Shown here: positions 34,547 to 43,232 of the stretch, in pieces
Position numbering within the stretch: position 1 is the stretch's first letter
Layout: each line of letters starts with the position of its first letter
NCBI GenBank assembly: GCA_013388685.1
Contig: JACAET010000016.1
Span: 25,604 to 89,603, forward strand
From: Chloroflexota bacterium
Lineage (GTDB): Bacteria > Chloroflexota > Anaerolineae > Anaerolineales > Villigracilaceae
Direction: 5' to 3'
DNA: 64,000 bases
The notes under the pieces: generated by a model
The model's database searches: none
What the model was told of the DNA's origin: nothing
The model's input: only the letters and a program-made list of their open reading frames with translations
Position numbers and translations under genes: made by a program

Positions 34547-34576
34547 TAAAGATTGGTAATTGGTAACTGGCAATTT
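34547..34576. repeat. degenerate heptamer repeat between two permease genes
   Basis: ATTGGTA, ATTGGTA, ACTGGCA, ATTTAGC follow one another, flanked by GCGCTAAA on the left and TTTAGCGG on the right as an inverted pair. The right end carries the last codons of the upstream permease. Confidence 0.6.
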
Positions 34577-35432
34577 AGCGGCGGCTTTCCGTGAGCCTGC
34601 CTTCTCGAATGGCAAGTTTCTCCATGTAATCGAGCAGGAACTTGGCGCCGATGAGAAAAAGCACGCACAAAACAATCAACACGGCGATTTCCACGTTCAC
34701 GCTCAGGAAACCGAGCGATGCGCCCGAAGGGAAGACCAGTTGACGCATCGCGTCCAACCCCAGCGTGAGCGGGATGATCGAAGCCGCCGCCGCGACCCAG
34801 AAGTTGAACGATTTGATCGGGAAGTAAAACCCCGAAAAGAGATAGACCGGTTCCTGCGCCAGATTCGAGATGTGCCACGCCTCACGGCTGAGCAGCAGGA
34901 AGAGCGAAGCGCTCATCATGCCCATGCCGTACAGCGCCGTCATGGCGAGGAAAAAAACCAGCAAAAGTTGCGTAAAACTGGCGACCGAATACGTCACATT
35001 GAACATCAATGACCCAACGATGACAATCGCTGTAGCGCGCAGCGCCGTGGCAAACAACCCGCCCACCGCCATGCCCAGCAGAATCGCCATCATCGAGTTG
35101 GGCGCAATGATGTAGAGCGCCAGGTTGCCCTGTTCCTTCTCCCAATACAACTGGCTGGACATGCTCCACAGCACGTTCATCCAGAATGCGGTCATCGCGC
35201 CGCCCATCACCACAAACCCCACGTACTCTTCGGGCGCGCCAATCGCGCGATAGACGAACACGTAAGCAGAAACCGCCAGCATCGGCAGGAACACGTCGAA
35301 AAACAGCCACGACTTCTCTCTCTGCATCCCGATGACGCGCGGATAAGCCCGCGCCACAATCGTCTTCAAAAACAGTCGCCAGCCGCTCACTTTCGGCGAA
35401 CCGCGCAACACCAGCGAAGGATTAGCCTGCAT
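34575..35432 (-). CDS. ABC-2 type transporter permease (first of pair)
   Basis: A 285-residue permease with six TM helices. It starts MQANPSLVLRGSPKVSGWRL and carries QLYWEKEQGNLALYIIAPNS (about residues 91-110), the ABC-2 signature after the second helix. The ATG at 35432 lies 11 bases inside the end of the ATPase gene; the upstream extension of the frame only re-reads that gene. It works with the other permease at 33.65 kb. Confidence 0.87.
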   Translation of the reverse strand: MQANPSLVLRGSPKVSGWRLFLKTIVARAYPRVIGMQREKSWLFFDVFLPMLAVSAYVFVYRAIGAPEEYVGFVVMGGAMTAFWMNVLWSMSSQLYWEKEQGNLALYIIAPNSMMAILLGMAVGGLFATALRATAIVIVGSLMFNVTYSVASFTQLLLVFFLAMTALYGMGMMSASLFLLLSREAWHISNLAQEPVYLFSGFYFPIKSFNFWVAAAASIIPLTLGLDAMRQLVFPSGASLGFLSVNVEIAVLIVLCVLFLIGAKFLLDYMEKLAIREGRLTESRR

Positions 35433-36447
35433 GGGGCGCCTCCTCCTTCTCCACGTCTTCCATCTTCTGACCCACCAGGTCCATGAACACGTCTTCCAGG
35501 GTCGGCTCACGCTTGGTCAACCGCCGGACTTTGACATTCTTTTGAGTCAGGATGTTGATGACGCTTGCCAGCGCCGCCTCCTCCTGCAGGATCAACTCCA
35601 GCCTTGCGCCGCCTTCGATGTCGGTCAGCGCGGCTTTGCGGACTTCGGGCTGATTCTGCAACAGTTGCGGAGTCAACCCGTTGAGCGGACTCGTTTCGAT
35701 CTCGAAGATCGCGTCGCGCTGCAGGTTGCGCTTCAGGTTGGCGGGCGTATCGCAGGCGAGGACGCGCCCTTTGTTGATGATTGCCACACGGTCACACAAC
35801 TCCTCGGCTTCGACCATGTAATGGGTGGTGAGCAATAACGTTCGCGACTTGTCCGCCTCCAGCCAACTGCGAATCAACTTGCGGACGTCGCGCGCGGCGC
35901 CCACGTCCAGCCCCAGAGTCGGCTCGTCGAGGAAGAGCACTTCCGGGTCGGTCAAAAAGCCGCGCACGATGTTCATCTTCTGCCGCAGACCCGTCGAAAG
36001 GTCGGACGATTTCGTGTGGATGCGGTCTTCCAGCCCCACCATCTTGAGCAGTTCCACAATGCGCTGGTTGGCTTCCTTCGAGGGCATGCCGTAGAACTGC
36101 GAAAACATCCACAGGTTTTCGCGCACAGTCAACAAGCCGTAGCCCGATGACTCTCCGCCCGAGACCATGTTGATGCGCGGACGGACCAGGTTCGGGTGTT
36201 GGATCACGTCGTAACCGGCGACGCGTGCCCAGCCGGAGGTCGGCGCGAGAAGCGTGGTGAGGATTTTAATCAGGGTCGTTTTGCCGGCGCCGTTCGGTCC
36301 GAGCAGTCCGAACAGTTCGCCGCGTTCCACCGTCAGCGTGACGTTTTCGAGGGCAACCAGTTCCTTGCGGATCTGTTTCTCCTTTTTGTTTCCGCGAATC
36401 TTGTAAATGCGGCTCAGGTCTTTCGTTTCGATGGCGAAGTGGGTCAT
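35422..36447 (-). CDS. ABC transporter ATP-binding protein
   Basis: A 341-residue ATPase. The Walker A is LLGPNGAGKTTLIK, the signature is SDLSTGLRQKMNIVRGF, the Walker B is VLFLDEPTLGLDVGA and the switch His is in LLTTHYMVEA. The extra basic insert before Walker A (NKKEKQIRKELVALENV) and the C-terminal domain (about 240-341) are typical of the lipid/antibiotic-exporter branch. It leads a three-gene operon with two permeases, from a promoter with a perfect -10. Confidence 0.93.
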   Translation of the reverse strand: MTHFAIETKDLSRIYKIRGNKKEKQIRKELVALENVTLTVERGELFGLLGPNGAGKTTLIKILTTLLAPTSGWARVAGYDVIQHPNLVRPRINMVSGGESSGYGLLTVRENLWMFSQFYGMPSKEANQRIVELLKMVGLEDRIHTKSSDLSTGLRQKMNIVRGFLTDPEVLFLDEPTLGLDVGAARDVRKLIRSWLEADKSRTLLLTTHYMVEAEELCDRVAIINKGRVLACDTPANLKRNLQRDAIFEIETSPLNGLTPQLLQNQPEVRKAALTDIEGGARLELILQEEAALASVINILTQKNVKVRRLTKREPTLEDVFMDLVGQKMEDVEKEEAPHAG

Positions 36448-36477
36448 TTTTCTCCTGATTCATGGAAAATATGTTCT

Positions 36478-36483
36478 ATTATA
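36478..36483 (-). promoter_or_regulatory. -10 TATAAT of the ABC operon
   Basis: A perfect TATAAT preceded by GATG on the minus strand, about 30 bases before the ATG. A CAGGAG ribosome site follows near 36452-36457. Confidence 0.55.
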
Positions 36484-36619
36484 CATCCTTTTTCCCTGAC
36501 ATTCATGCAAATTGTCGGACAATCGTAGGGGAATCGTAGGTTTTGCGTCAAGCACCGCCGACGCCATTATGATAAATTTGGGGCAGTAAGGTGATTTCTC
36601 TTCTCCTCCTTTTGCAAGG

Positions 36620-36643
36620 GAACCGCGGTCGGCGTCCGCGGTT
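36620..36643. other. GC-rich hairpin in the divergent intergenic region
   Basis: GAACCGCGG is paired with CCGCGGTTC over a seven-base loop. It lies between the divergent ABC operon and tyrA-like gene; a pair of AATCGTAGG words lies at about 36522-36541. No gene is seen here. Confidence 0.4.
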
Positions 36644-36702
36644 CTCGCATTTAACGGGCGGGTTGGCAGTATAATGCGGACACTCAAACCTGAGAGGATG
36701 TC

Positions 36703-37704
36703 ATGTCAGTACAAATTACCATCATCGGTCTTGGACAAATCGGCGCTTCTGTAGGGCTTGCGTTGAAATCGCATAGCGACAACCTGTACATTGTCGGGCA
36801 CGACAAGGAACCGGATGCGGCGAAAGCGGCGCAAGCCATGGGGGCGGTGGATACCTATAAATATAACCTGCCGGATTCCATACGGGATGCCCAAGTGGTA
36901 GTGCTTGCCGTTCCGCTTTCGGAGGTGCGCGAAACGCTGGAGGTGATCGGACCCGACCTGCAGGAAAGCGCGGTTGTTCTCGATACGGCTCTTGCCAAAG
37001 GGACGGTGGCCGCGTGGGCCAGGGAACTTGTTCCTCAGGGACGATTTTATGCAGGGCTCTTTCCTGCCATTCATCCTGACCGCCTGCATGAGACCATACA
37101 AGGAGTCAGAGCCGCCCGTGCAGACTTGTTTGAGCGCAGTGTCACCGTCGCGGCGTTGCCCCCGGGGACGCCGGAAAGCGTCTTCAAACTTGCAACGGAT
37201 TTTATCACCCTGCTGGGTTCGAAGCCTCTGTTTATGGACATCACGGAAGCCGACGGCTTGGTGGGCAAGGTGCATATCCTGCCGCAACTTGCCGCCGCTG
37301 CCCTGCTGGATGCAACGCTGGACAAGCCCGGCTGGCAGGAGGCGAGGAAACTCGCTGGAAGACCCTACGCCTCTGTAACGGCGGGCGCGGCTTACAATGA
37401 CGATTCCAATTCCCTGTGTGAAGCTGTCCTCACCGACCGTGAAAATGCCATCCGCCTGTTGAACGCGTATATTACCTCTCTGATCGAACTTCGCGACGAA
37501 ATCGAAGACGGCGACCGCGAGGCAGTCGGTAAACGGCTCAATAATGCCCTGGAAGGACGGAATCGCTGGCTGGGCGAACGCGCCCGGGCGGATTGGACAG
37601 AGCGGGTCGGCGAACAAGCGCTCGAGGGACAATCCATGGGCGAGCGTATGAGCCAGATGTTCTTCGGCTCAGCCATGACAAAACGAACAAAACAACGCAA
37701 GTGA
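36703..37704 (+). CDS. Prephenate/arogenate dehydrogenase family protein
   Basis: A 333-residue NAD(P)-dependent dehydrogenase of the TyrA fold. The dinucleotide loop is IIGLGQIGASVGLALK (7-22); VVLAVPLSEVRETLEVIGP and the TALAKG segment follow, then FPAIHPDRLHE with a catalytic-type His near residue 125. The C-terminal helical domain (about 180-300) is present. However, the His-Pro loop lacks the usual glycine-rich continuation, so the substrate might differ from prephenate. A TATAAT -10 is at 36669-36674. Its stop overlaps the GTG start of the GIY-YIG gene. Confidence 0.75.
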   Translation: MSVQITIIGLGQIGASVGLALKSHSDNLYIVGHDKEPDAAKAAQAMGAVDTYKYNLPDSIRDAQVVVLAVPLSEVRETLEVIGPDLQESAVVLDTALAKGTVAAWARELVPQGRFYAGLFPAIHPDRLHETIQGVRAARADLFERSVTVAALPPGTPESVFKLATDFITLLGSKPLFMDITEADGLVGKVHILPQLAAAALLDATLDKPGWQEARKLAGRPYASVTAGAAYNDDSNSLCEAVLTDRENAIRLLNAYITSLIELRDEIEDGDREAVGKRLNNALEGRNRWLGERARADWTERVGEQALEGQSMGERMSQMFFGSAMTKRTKQRK

Positions 37705-38018
37705 CCAGGTGCTATTGTTACATCCTCGAATGCGCCGACGGGACGTATTACACCGGTTGGGCAATGAATCCCGAAAAACGAACGCAGGCGCATAACAAGG
37801 GGCGCGGCGCAAGATACACACGAACGCGCCTGCCGGTGAAACTGGTGTACGTGGAGGAACAACCGGATCGTAAAACCGCAATGAGGCGGGAGATTCAAAT
37901 CAAACGTCTGGGGCGCGACGGCAAGAGAAAATTGATAAGGGGAGGATGGCGGACGGATGCACGCCCAACCGCAGAGGGAGATGGGGGGAGCGCGCAGGTC
38001 GCCGAATCATCGGTTTGA
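37701..38018 (+). CDS. GIY-YIG nuclease superfamily protein (UPF0213 type)
   Basis: A 105-residue protein. The GIY-YIG core is CYCYILECADGTYYTGWA (the YIL and YTG halves), followed by the helix with EKRTQAHNKGRGARYTR (Arg and His) and LVYVEEQPDRKTAMRREIQIKRLGR, where the Glu of REIQIK is the metal ligand. A likely GTG start at 37701 overlaps the stop of the upstream gene (GTGA). The C-terminal tail after KRKLIRG is probably not part of the domain. Biological role of single-domain UPF0213 proteins is unclear. Confidence 0.85.
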   Translation: MTRCYCYILECADGTYYTGWAMNPEKRTQAHNKGRGARYTRTRLPVKLVYVEEQPDRKTAMRREIQIKRLGRDGKRKLIRGGWRTDARPTAEGDGGSAQVAESSV

Positions 38019-38079
38019 CCGCAAAAAAGAACGTTGAGTCTGTGGGATTTATCCCGTCGAAGGATCCGCTCCCAAAGCC

Positions 38080-39402
38080 TCAACCGTCCAGCAAATCCCC
38101 CAGCCAATCCATCAAGCCGCCCTTCTTTTTCTCGTCAGGCAGGTCGCTGGCGGTAACGCCATTCTGCCCGTTGATCAGCACCAGGTGGGTGCGCCCGCCG
38201 AAGGGCAGTTCGGTCATCCACACGGGGACGAGCGCCAGTTTGAACGATTCCACCGACATCTTCGCCGAAGAGGAATGCAGGATGTGCATCGGTGCGAGTT
38301 TGTGAGGCAGATCTGTCTTGTATCTGGCATACGCCTGTTCGCGCGCGTCGAGCGAGGCTTCTGCCAGCGGAATATCGTACACTTCGGCGGGCCAGTCTGC
38401 CAAAAAGCGCGGGTCGTAGGGTTTGGCAGCGGAAAGGTCGAAGGTGGGAATCAGCCTGAGGAAAACGGCGGACAGCTTTCGGGAGGCGGGAACCGCCAGG
38501 TCGTTCATCAGCACAGGATAGCGGTCTGTCACGCGTCTCACTCGACGTTGAGCCGAGCGCGCCCGAAAGGGATTGTCCTCCCCTTCGATCACTTCGCCCG
38601 TGTACTCGATTTCGCCGCCGATGTCGAACGTCCACAAGGGCAGGTATAAGCCGCGCGGCATCTCCACCCGCTTTTCGGGCTGGAGGCGGTTTTCCTCCAC
38701 CCAGTTGACCAGCAGTTTGACCGCCTGCCGCCGGCTGAACTGATGAGGGACGACAGCATCCGGCGCGAGCAGGTCTTTGGTATCTTCCCACTTGACGACG
38801 TGCGGCGAGCCGCAGTACAGGCAGTTGGCGGAAATTTGTTTGGGCGGCAGGAGGAACTCGGAGCCGCACCCCTCGCAATGAAAGACCTGCTGGTCGAGCG
38901 GCTTGCCGTGTCCGCGGGCGGTTGCCATTGCCACGACGAAGTCTTTCTCGTTTGCGGGCGCGCGCGAAAACCCGACTGCCTGATGCCGCGTGCAGTAATC
39001 GCACACCAGCGCCTGACCATCGGGCGAAAACGCCATCCGTCCGCCGCATTTGGGGCACATGAAGCGTTCGGCGTCGGCGGCGCGCAAGCCGGCGGGCGCG
39101 GGCGGCAGATGGTCGGGGTCAACGATTTCGTCCGCTTTGAGTTTGCCGTCGAGGATCGCCAGCAGTTTGCGGGCGCGGGCGTGTTGCAGGTCGTGGGCGA
39201 GGCAGTTTTCGACGGCGTTTCGTTTTTCCCCGGGGTCGTCGGTCACCTCTGCCATCCAGAACCAGGCTTCGGCGAGTTCGTCGTGGTCGTTGAGCGAATA
39301 GATGGCACGGTCGAGGTAGCGGCGCGCCGTCTCCTTGTGTCCCGCCTTTGCTTCGATGATGCCCGTGCGTAACAGGTCCTTGCCGTAATTGTCGAACATC
39401 AT
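38080..39402 (-). CDS. Double zinc-ribbon protein with helical-repeat N-terminus
   Basis: A 440-residue protein. Residues 1-85 look like TPR-type helices (ARRYLDRAIYSLNDHDELAEAWFWMAEV). Two zinc ribbons follow: CPKCGGRMAF...CDYC (about 105-130) and CEGCGSEF...CLYCG (about 160-185). The second half (200-440) is a beta-rich domain with LYLPLWTFDIGGEIEYTGEV, similar to domains found in uncharacterised zinc-ribbon membrane-associated proteins. No TM helix is seen. The start codon overlaps the TGA of folP (ATGA), so a much longer upstream frame is rejected. Function unknown. Confidence 0.7.
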   Translation of the reverse strand: MMFDNYGKDLLRTGIIEAKAGHKETARRYLDRAIYSLNDHDELAEAWFWMAEVTDDPGEKRNAVENCLAHDLQHARARKLLAILDGKLKADEIVDPDHLPPAPAGLRAADAERFMCPKCGGRMAFSPDGQALVCDYCTRHQAVGFSRAPANEKDFVVAMATARGHGKPLDQQVFHCEGCGSEFLLPPKQISANCLYCGSPHVVKWEDTKDLLAPDAVVPHQFSRRQAVKLLVNWVEENRLQPEKRVEMPRGLYLPLWTFDIGGEIEYTGEVIEGEDNPFRARSAQRRVRRVTDRYPVLMNDLAVPASRKLSAVFLRLIPTFDLSAAKPYDPRFLADWPAEVYDIPLAEASLDAREQAYARYKTDLPHKLAPMHILHSSSAKMSVESFKLALVPVWMTELPFGGRTHLVLINGQNGVTASDLPDEKKKGGLMDWLGDLLDG

Positions 39403-40280
39403 TTTCTCACAATCGCATCGGTCATCTTTGCCACACGCGCCATCTCTTTGACATCGTGGACGCGGATGATGTCGGCGCCGCGCACGATGCCCACTGCCAC
39501 CGCGGCGGCGGTCCCTTCCACGCGCTGGTTGGGCGGCAGGTCGAGCGTGAAGCCGATGAACGATTTGCGGGACGGAGCCAGCAAAACGGGATACCCCAAC
39601 GCGCGGATTTCGTCGAGGCGGTTGATGAGTTCCAGATTCTGCTCCCGCGTCTTTCCAAAGCCGAGGCCGGGGTCGAGGATGATGCGCCCTTCCTCCACCC
39701 CCACCTGTTTCGCCAGTTCCACGCTGGCAAGCAGTTCGCGCTTCACGTCTTCGATCAGGTCGTCGTATTCGGCGCCGAGGTAGGCGCTCCCCAGCCGTTC
39801 GCGGACTTCCACGCTGGCGGGGTTGGAGCGGTTGTGCATCAAAATGACAGGGGCGTTGAAGGCTTGGGCAACGAAAGCAAGTTGCGGGTCGGCGCGAAGC
39901 GCCCAAACGTCGTTGAGGATGCGCGCCCCCGCCTTGAATGCCTCTTCTGCCACTTTGGCTTTGTAAGTGTCAATCGAAATCAGCGCGTTGGGGAATTCCC
40001 CGGCAATCGCCCGAATAACGGGAATCACCCGCTCCAGTTCCTCCTCTGCGCTGACGGGCTGTGAGCCGGGGCGGGTGGATTCGCCGCCCACGTCGAGGAT
40101 GTCTGCGCCGTGCTTGAGGAAGTGCTCCGCCTGGCGCAGGGATTGTTCGACTCTGTCGCCGTATGCCATCAAACCGTCGCCCGAAAACGAGTCGGGGGTG
40201 ACGTTGAGGATGCCCATCACGTAGGTGCGGGACCCCCACTGGAAGGTGTGACCGCCGATTTGGAGAGAGGGGGCTTTCAC
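39399..40280 (-). CDS. folP: Dihydropteroate synthase
   Basis: A 293-residue TIM-barrel enzyme that joins p-aminobenzoate to the pterin diphosphate in folate synthesis. Conserved loops are MGILNVTPDSFSGDG, DVGGESTRPGSQPVSAEEE, ISIDTYKAKVA, LNDVWALRA, LMHNRSN, DPGLGFGKTREQN and SRKSFIG; all the pterin and phosphate-binding residues are present. The final RVHDVKEMARV closes the barrel. It follows the STAS-like gene by 20 bases and overlaps the zinc-ribbon gene. Confidence 0.96.
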   Translation of the reverse strand: MKAPSLQIGGHTFQWGSRTYVMGILNVTPDSFSGDGLMAYGDRVEQSLRQAEHFLKHGADILDVGGESTRPGSQPVSAEEELERVIPVIRAIAGEFPNALISIDTYKAKVAEEAFKAGARILNDVWALRADPQLAFVAQAFNAPVILMHNRSNPASVEVRERLGSAYLGAEYDDLIEDVKRELLASVELAKQVGVEEGRIILDPGLGFGKTREQNLELINRLDEIRALGYPVLLAPSRKSFIGFTLDLPPNQRVEGTAAAVAVGIVRGADIIRVHDVKEMARVAKMTDAIVRK

Positions 40281-40300
40281 GGTGATCTGTCGTTACGGCG

Positions 40301-40723
40301 CTATGGAATTTGATCCAGCGGGCGGGCGAGCCAGGCTTCGGCTTCGTTGATGTCGGTGAAGAGTTTGATGGCGGCGGCGGTTTCGGGCAGCGCCAGCGCC
40401 GCCACTTTGCGAATTGCCTGTGCCACCGATTCGTCTGCCACCACCACCGCCACGCGGATGTTGCGGGCGGCGGGGTCGCTGTTTGCCTCTACTGCCATTT
40501 TGATTGCTTTTTCGGGGATGTTTTTGACGGCGCGCAGGTCGTACAGGTTGCGCGTGCGCCCCGAGAGCCCGAGCAGATGCTCGAGGGCAAACTCGCGCCA
40601 TTCGTTGATGGTGGCATCGGAGAGGTCGGTGAACGTCAGGGTCATGCCGCCGTCGCCGCGGCGCACCACGGACATGCCCACGCTGGGCTTGGGTTTCCAG
40701 TTCAGGGGTTTGATTTCGGTCAT
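40301..40723 (-). CDS. STAS/SpoIIAA-like protein of unknown function
   Basis: A 140-residue soluble protein. The order of predicted strands and helices, with MTLTFTDLSDATINEWREFA, LYDLRAVKNIPEKAIKMAV, RVAVVVADESVAQAIRKVAAL and a final LFTDINEAEAWLARP, is that of SpoIIAA-like/STAS proteins, in which the last motif (…EAxxWL) is common. This is a fold-level guess. It lies between folK (119 bases upstream) and folP (20 bases downstream). Confidence 0.55.
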   Translation of the reverse strand: MTEIKPLNWKPKPSVGMSVVRRGDGGMTLTFTDLSDATINEWREFALEHLLGLSGRTRNLYDLRAVKNIPEKAIKMAVEANSDPAARNIRVAVVVADESVAQAIRKVAALALPETAAAIKLFTDINEAEAWLARPLDQIP

Positions 40724-40842
40724 GCGTTATCTCCGGTTGGTGTTTGATGGTGGTCGTATCGAAGGCTTGATGGGCGCGATGTGTCTTTAGCCTTCGGGAC
40801 ATTGGTATCGGGCTGGTTGCGCCGGTTGAATTATACCCTTTG

Positions 40843-41334
40843 CTATTTTGCGTCCGGCAGGTAGGGGGCGATACCCTCGGTGTTGCACAAGGCGATCATT
40901 TCACGGGCGCTTCTCCCGGTGACCGGATGGACGTAATCGGGCGCAATGTCCATGAGTGGAACAAGCACAAATCCGCGTTCATGGACGTGCGGGTGGGGAA
41001 TCTTGAGCAGGGGCGTATCCAGAATCAGGTCGTCGAAGAACAGGATGTCAATGTCAATCAGGCGCGGACCGTAGCGAAAACTTGCCTTTCGCCCCAGCGC
41101 AATCTCCAGACGTTTGAGATGTTTGAGCAGGGGTTCGGGCTCGAGATAGGTGGTCGCCATCACTGCCTGGTTGAGAAACGGATCCTGTTCGGTATAGCCC
41201 CAGGGGGGAGTCTCGTAAATGCGAGATTTCTGCCTCACCCTCATTTGCGGCGAGAGGGAGGCGACAGCCTGTTTCAAATTGGCGGCGCGGTCGCCCAAAT
41301 TCGAGCCGAGAGAGAGGTAAACGGTGTGATTCAT
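40843..41334 (-). CDS. folK: 2-amino-4-hydroxy-6-hydroxymethyldihydropteridine pyrophosphokinase
   Basis: A 163-residue HPPK that transfers pyrophosphate from ATP to the pterin before the FolP step. It starts HTVYLSLGSNLGDRAANL, then has YETPPWGYTEQDPFLNQAV, GRKASFRYGPRLIDIDIL with the two metal-binding Asp, and PHPHVHERGFVLVPL. All catalytic residues are kept. It lies upstream of folP with one gene between, so consecutive folate steps are clustered. Confidence 0.95.
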   Translation of the reverse strand: MNHTVYLSLGSNLGDRAANLKQAVASLSPQMRVRQKSRIYETPPWGYTEQDPFLNQAVMATTYLEPEPLLKHLKRLEIALGRKASFRYGPRLIDIDILFFDDLILDTPLLKIPHPHVHERGFVLVPLMDIAPDYVHPVTGRSAREMIALCNTEGIAPYLPDAK

Positions 41335-41379
41335 GTCCGTTTCGGCGCGACGGGTTGCAGCGGGGGGCGAAGCGGGGCG

Positions 41380-42234
41380 TCACAGAGGAATGGGATGTTC
41401 GTCATAATGTTCCACCACGTCCGCGGCGAGCCAGCCTTCGATGTCCGTGTTTTGAAAGGCGTCGTCCGGCAGTTCTGCCAAAAGGTCGAGCATGGCAAGA
41501 CGCACCGTATCGTAGTGCTTGAACAAATCGTCGTCGGACCAGGTCGCATATTTCCGGGTCAATTCAAGGTTGAAGGCATCGGGGTCGCGGCTTTCCCAGG
41601 AGAACGAGGGACTGTCCATGATGCCGGCGATTACACGCGCACCTTCCTCCCACCAGCCGATCACATGCGCAACCAGATCGTGAAAATTTGCGAAGCCCTG
41701 TTTGGAGATGAACTCCCTTTGTTTTTCCTCATCCAGGCGCTTGAACTCCTCGATATATGCCGCCCAGTCGTTCTCCAGCATATCCACGACGAGAAAACGA
41801 CTCAACGCGACGAGGTGTGTGCGCGCGTGATGGAGGAAGACGCCGTGGATCCAGGCGCGGACGCGGCGGTTTTCGAAAACCGCCTCCGGCATGGACCTCA
41901 GGTCTGCTTGCGCTTTCCGGCGCGTATTTTCGAAATGAGTCATGAAATCGGCATCGCTCCAGTCCCTGTATTTCGCCACCGCTTCCGCATTGAACGCGTC
42001 GAAATCGTATTTTTTCCGTTCGAACTCGCGGTTTGCCGCGACGGCGTGGATGATATCCATGCCCTCCTCCCACCAGGCGAGAATATGCGCCAGCATGTCG
42101 CGGAATCGCTCGTATCCCTGCGCCCTGACCCGCTTTTCCTGCACATGCCCGGGCAGGCGGTTGAAACGCTCGACATACGTTCCCCATTCCTGTTCGATGT
42201 ACCCCAGGGCGCGTTCCTTTGTGATGATGGCCAT
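41380..42234 (-). CDS. ClbS/DfsB-like protein with tandem duplicated domain
   Basis: A 284-residue protein made of two similar DinB-fold halves. Half one has YVERFNRLPGHVQEKRV...GYERFRDMLAHILAWWEEGM; half two repeats YIEEFKRLDEEKQREFI...GFANFHDLVAHVIGWWEEGA. Each half has His after the WWEEG helix (HHARTHLV in half one and VVEHYDEHP in half two). ClbS proteins hydrolyse the colibactin cyclopropane and protect DNA; most have only one domain. The ATG at 42234 has GGGAGG upstream. Function in this organism is unknown. Confidence 0.78.
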   Translation of the reverse strand: MAIITKERALGYIEQEWGTYVERFNRLPGHVQEKRVRAQGYERFRDMLAHILAWWEEGMDIIHAVAANREFERKKYDFDAFNAEAVAKYRDWSDADFMTHFENTRRKAQADLRSMPEAVFENRRVRAWIHGVFLHHARTHLVALSRFLVVDMLENDWAAYIEEFKRLDEEKQREFISKQGFANFHDLVAHVIGWWEEGARVIAGIMDSPSFSWESRDPDAFNLELTRKYATWSDDDLFKHYDTVRLAMLDLLAELPDDAFQNTDIEGWLAADVVEHYDEHPIPL

Positions 42235-42472
42235 GCACAACCTCCCGAAATTGATCTTGTCTTTGGCAAACCGGGTTATCGGTCTTGGTCTATTTTACCC
42301 CACCGGTCGTTTGTGGACGCCCGGCGCGTCGCGAAAACTGGGCGCGCCATCTCCGGCGCGAAGAACGTACTGTACAACACGGTGATGTTGCGGCTGATCT
42401 TGCATTACATTCACGATACAATTGTCTGACAATGGCGTTTCTCCGTTATGATTATTCCGGCGGTATAACAAG

Positions 42473-43045
42473 ATGAACTCCGAAATTTTGCTCATCGGTC
42501 CGATTGGCTCGGGTAAATCCACCGTTGCCGAATTGCTTTATGAAAGAACCATGTTGCCGCACCGCTCCATGGACCTGTTGCGTTGGAAATACTTCGATGA
42601 AATCGGTTATGACCGGGAAATTGCCCGGGAGCGATATGTGCAAAACGGGTTCTGGGGGTTGTATCACTATTGGAAACCCTTTGAGGTGCATGCCGTTTGC
42701 AGGATGCTGGAGGATTTCAGCGAATGTATTTTCGACTTTGGGGGAAGTCAGACGGTGTACGAAGAGGATGACCTTTTCGAACAGGTGCGCCGGGTCTTTG
42801 AACCCTATCCCCACGTCATTCTGTTCCTGCCTTCGCCCGACCCGGAGGAATCCATCCGCATTCTGCATGCCCGCAATCAATATGCCTCTGAGGAGCAATG
42901 GGCGGTAAACGAACTCTTCATTCGACATCATTCCAACTATGACCTCGCCAAGTACATTGCCTACACAAAGGACAAAACCCCCGAACAGACCTGCGACGAA
43001 GTGTTGCAGTGGGTGAGGAGCAACGGCTGGACGTATGAGCCGTAG
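42473..43045 (+). CDS. P-loop nucleotide kinase-like protein (shikimate-kinase fold)
   Basis: A 190-residue protein with the Walker A LLIGPIGSGKSTVAELLY (5-22). A DLLRWKYFDEIGYD segment and ECIFDFGGSQTVYEED follow, where the Asp-Phe-Gly-Gly loop is in the place of the shikimate kinase GGG motif; PHVILFLPSPDPEESIRIL is the lid-adjacent strand. The protein ends with a basic helix. It is likely a small-molecule kinase of unknown substrate. A TATAAC element lies a few bases before the ATG, and the gene is divergent from the DfsB-like gene. Confidence 0.7.
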   Translation: MNSEILLIGPIGSGKSTVAELLYERTMLPHRSMDLLRWKYFDEIGYDREIARERYVQNGFWGLYHYWKPFEVHAVCRMLEDFSECIFDFGGSQTVYEEDDLFEQVRRVFEPYPHVILFLPSPDPEESIRILHARNQYASEEQWAVNELFIRHHSNYDLAKYIAYTKDKTPEQTCDEVLQWVRSNGWTYEP

Positions 43046-43219
43046 GGGATCGGCATTTGTCCGCTCCAAAGCGGATACGCCTGTCAACAACGCCCTCGAA
43101 TGCAAATTTCGAAGCCGCCGGTGTCGGTCCAGCCTTTCGCACAGCGCCCTTACAACGATGAAGCCTGCCTGAATTTTTTCCCCTCTCCGGCAGTCCCCTC
43201 CCCATCATGCCGCAGATGA

Positions 43220-43225
43220 TACAAT
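43220..43225 (+). promoter_or_regulatory. -10 hexamer of a probable leaderless transcript
   Basis: TACAAT is followed by seven bases and then the ATG at 43233, with no ribosome site. Confidence 0.5.
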
Positions 43226-43232
43226 AGCCGCC

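Noticed and set aside
36448..36702. tRNA or small RNA gene in the divergent region
   Set aside because: No cloverleaf or T-loop GTTCRANYC context; only one GC-rich hairpin.
39403..39906. N-terminal extension of the zinc-ribbon gene
   Set aside because: The extension re-reads folP in another frame and is Arg/Pro-rich noise; the ATGA overlap gives a better start.
40840..42429. 529-codon open frame on the plus strand
   Set aside because: Antisense to folK and the DfsB-like gene, both well supported by motifs.
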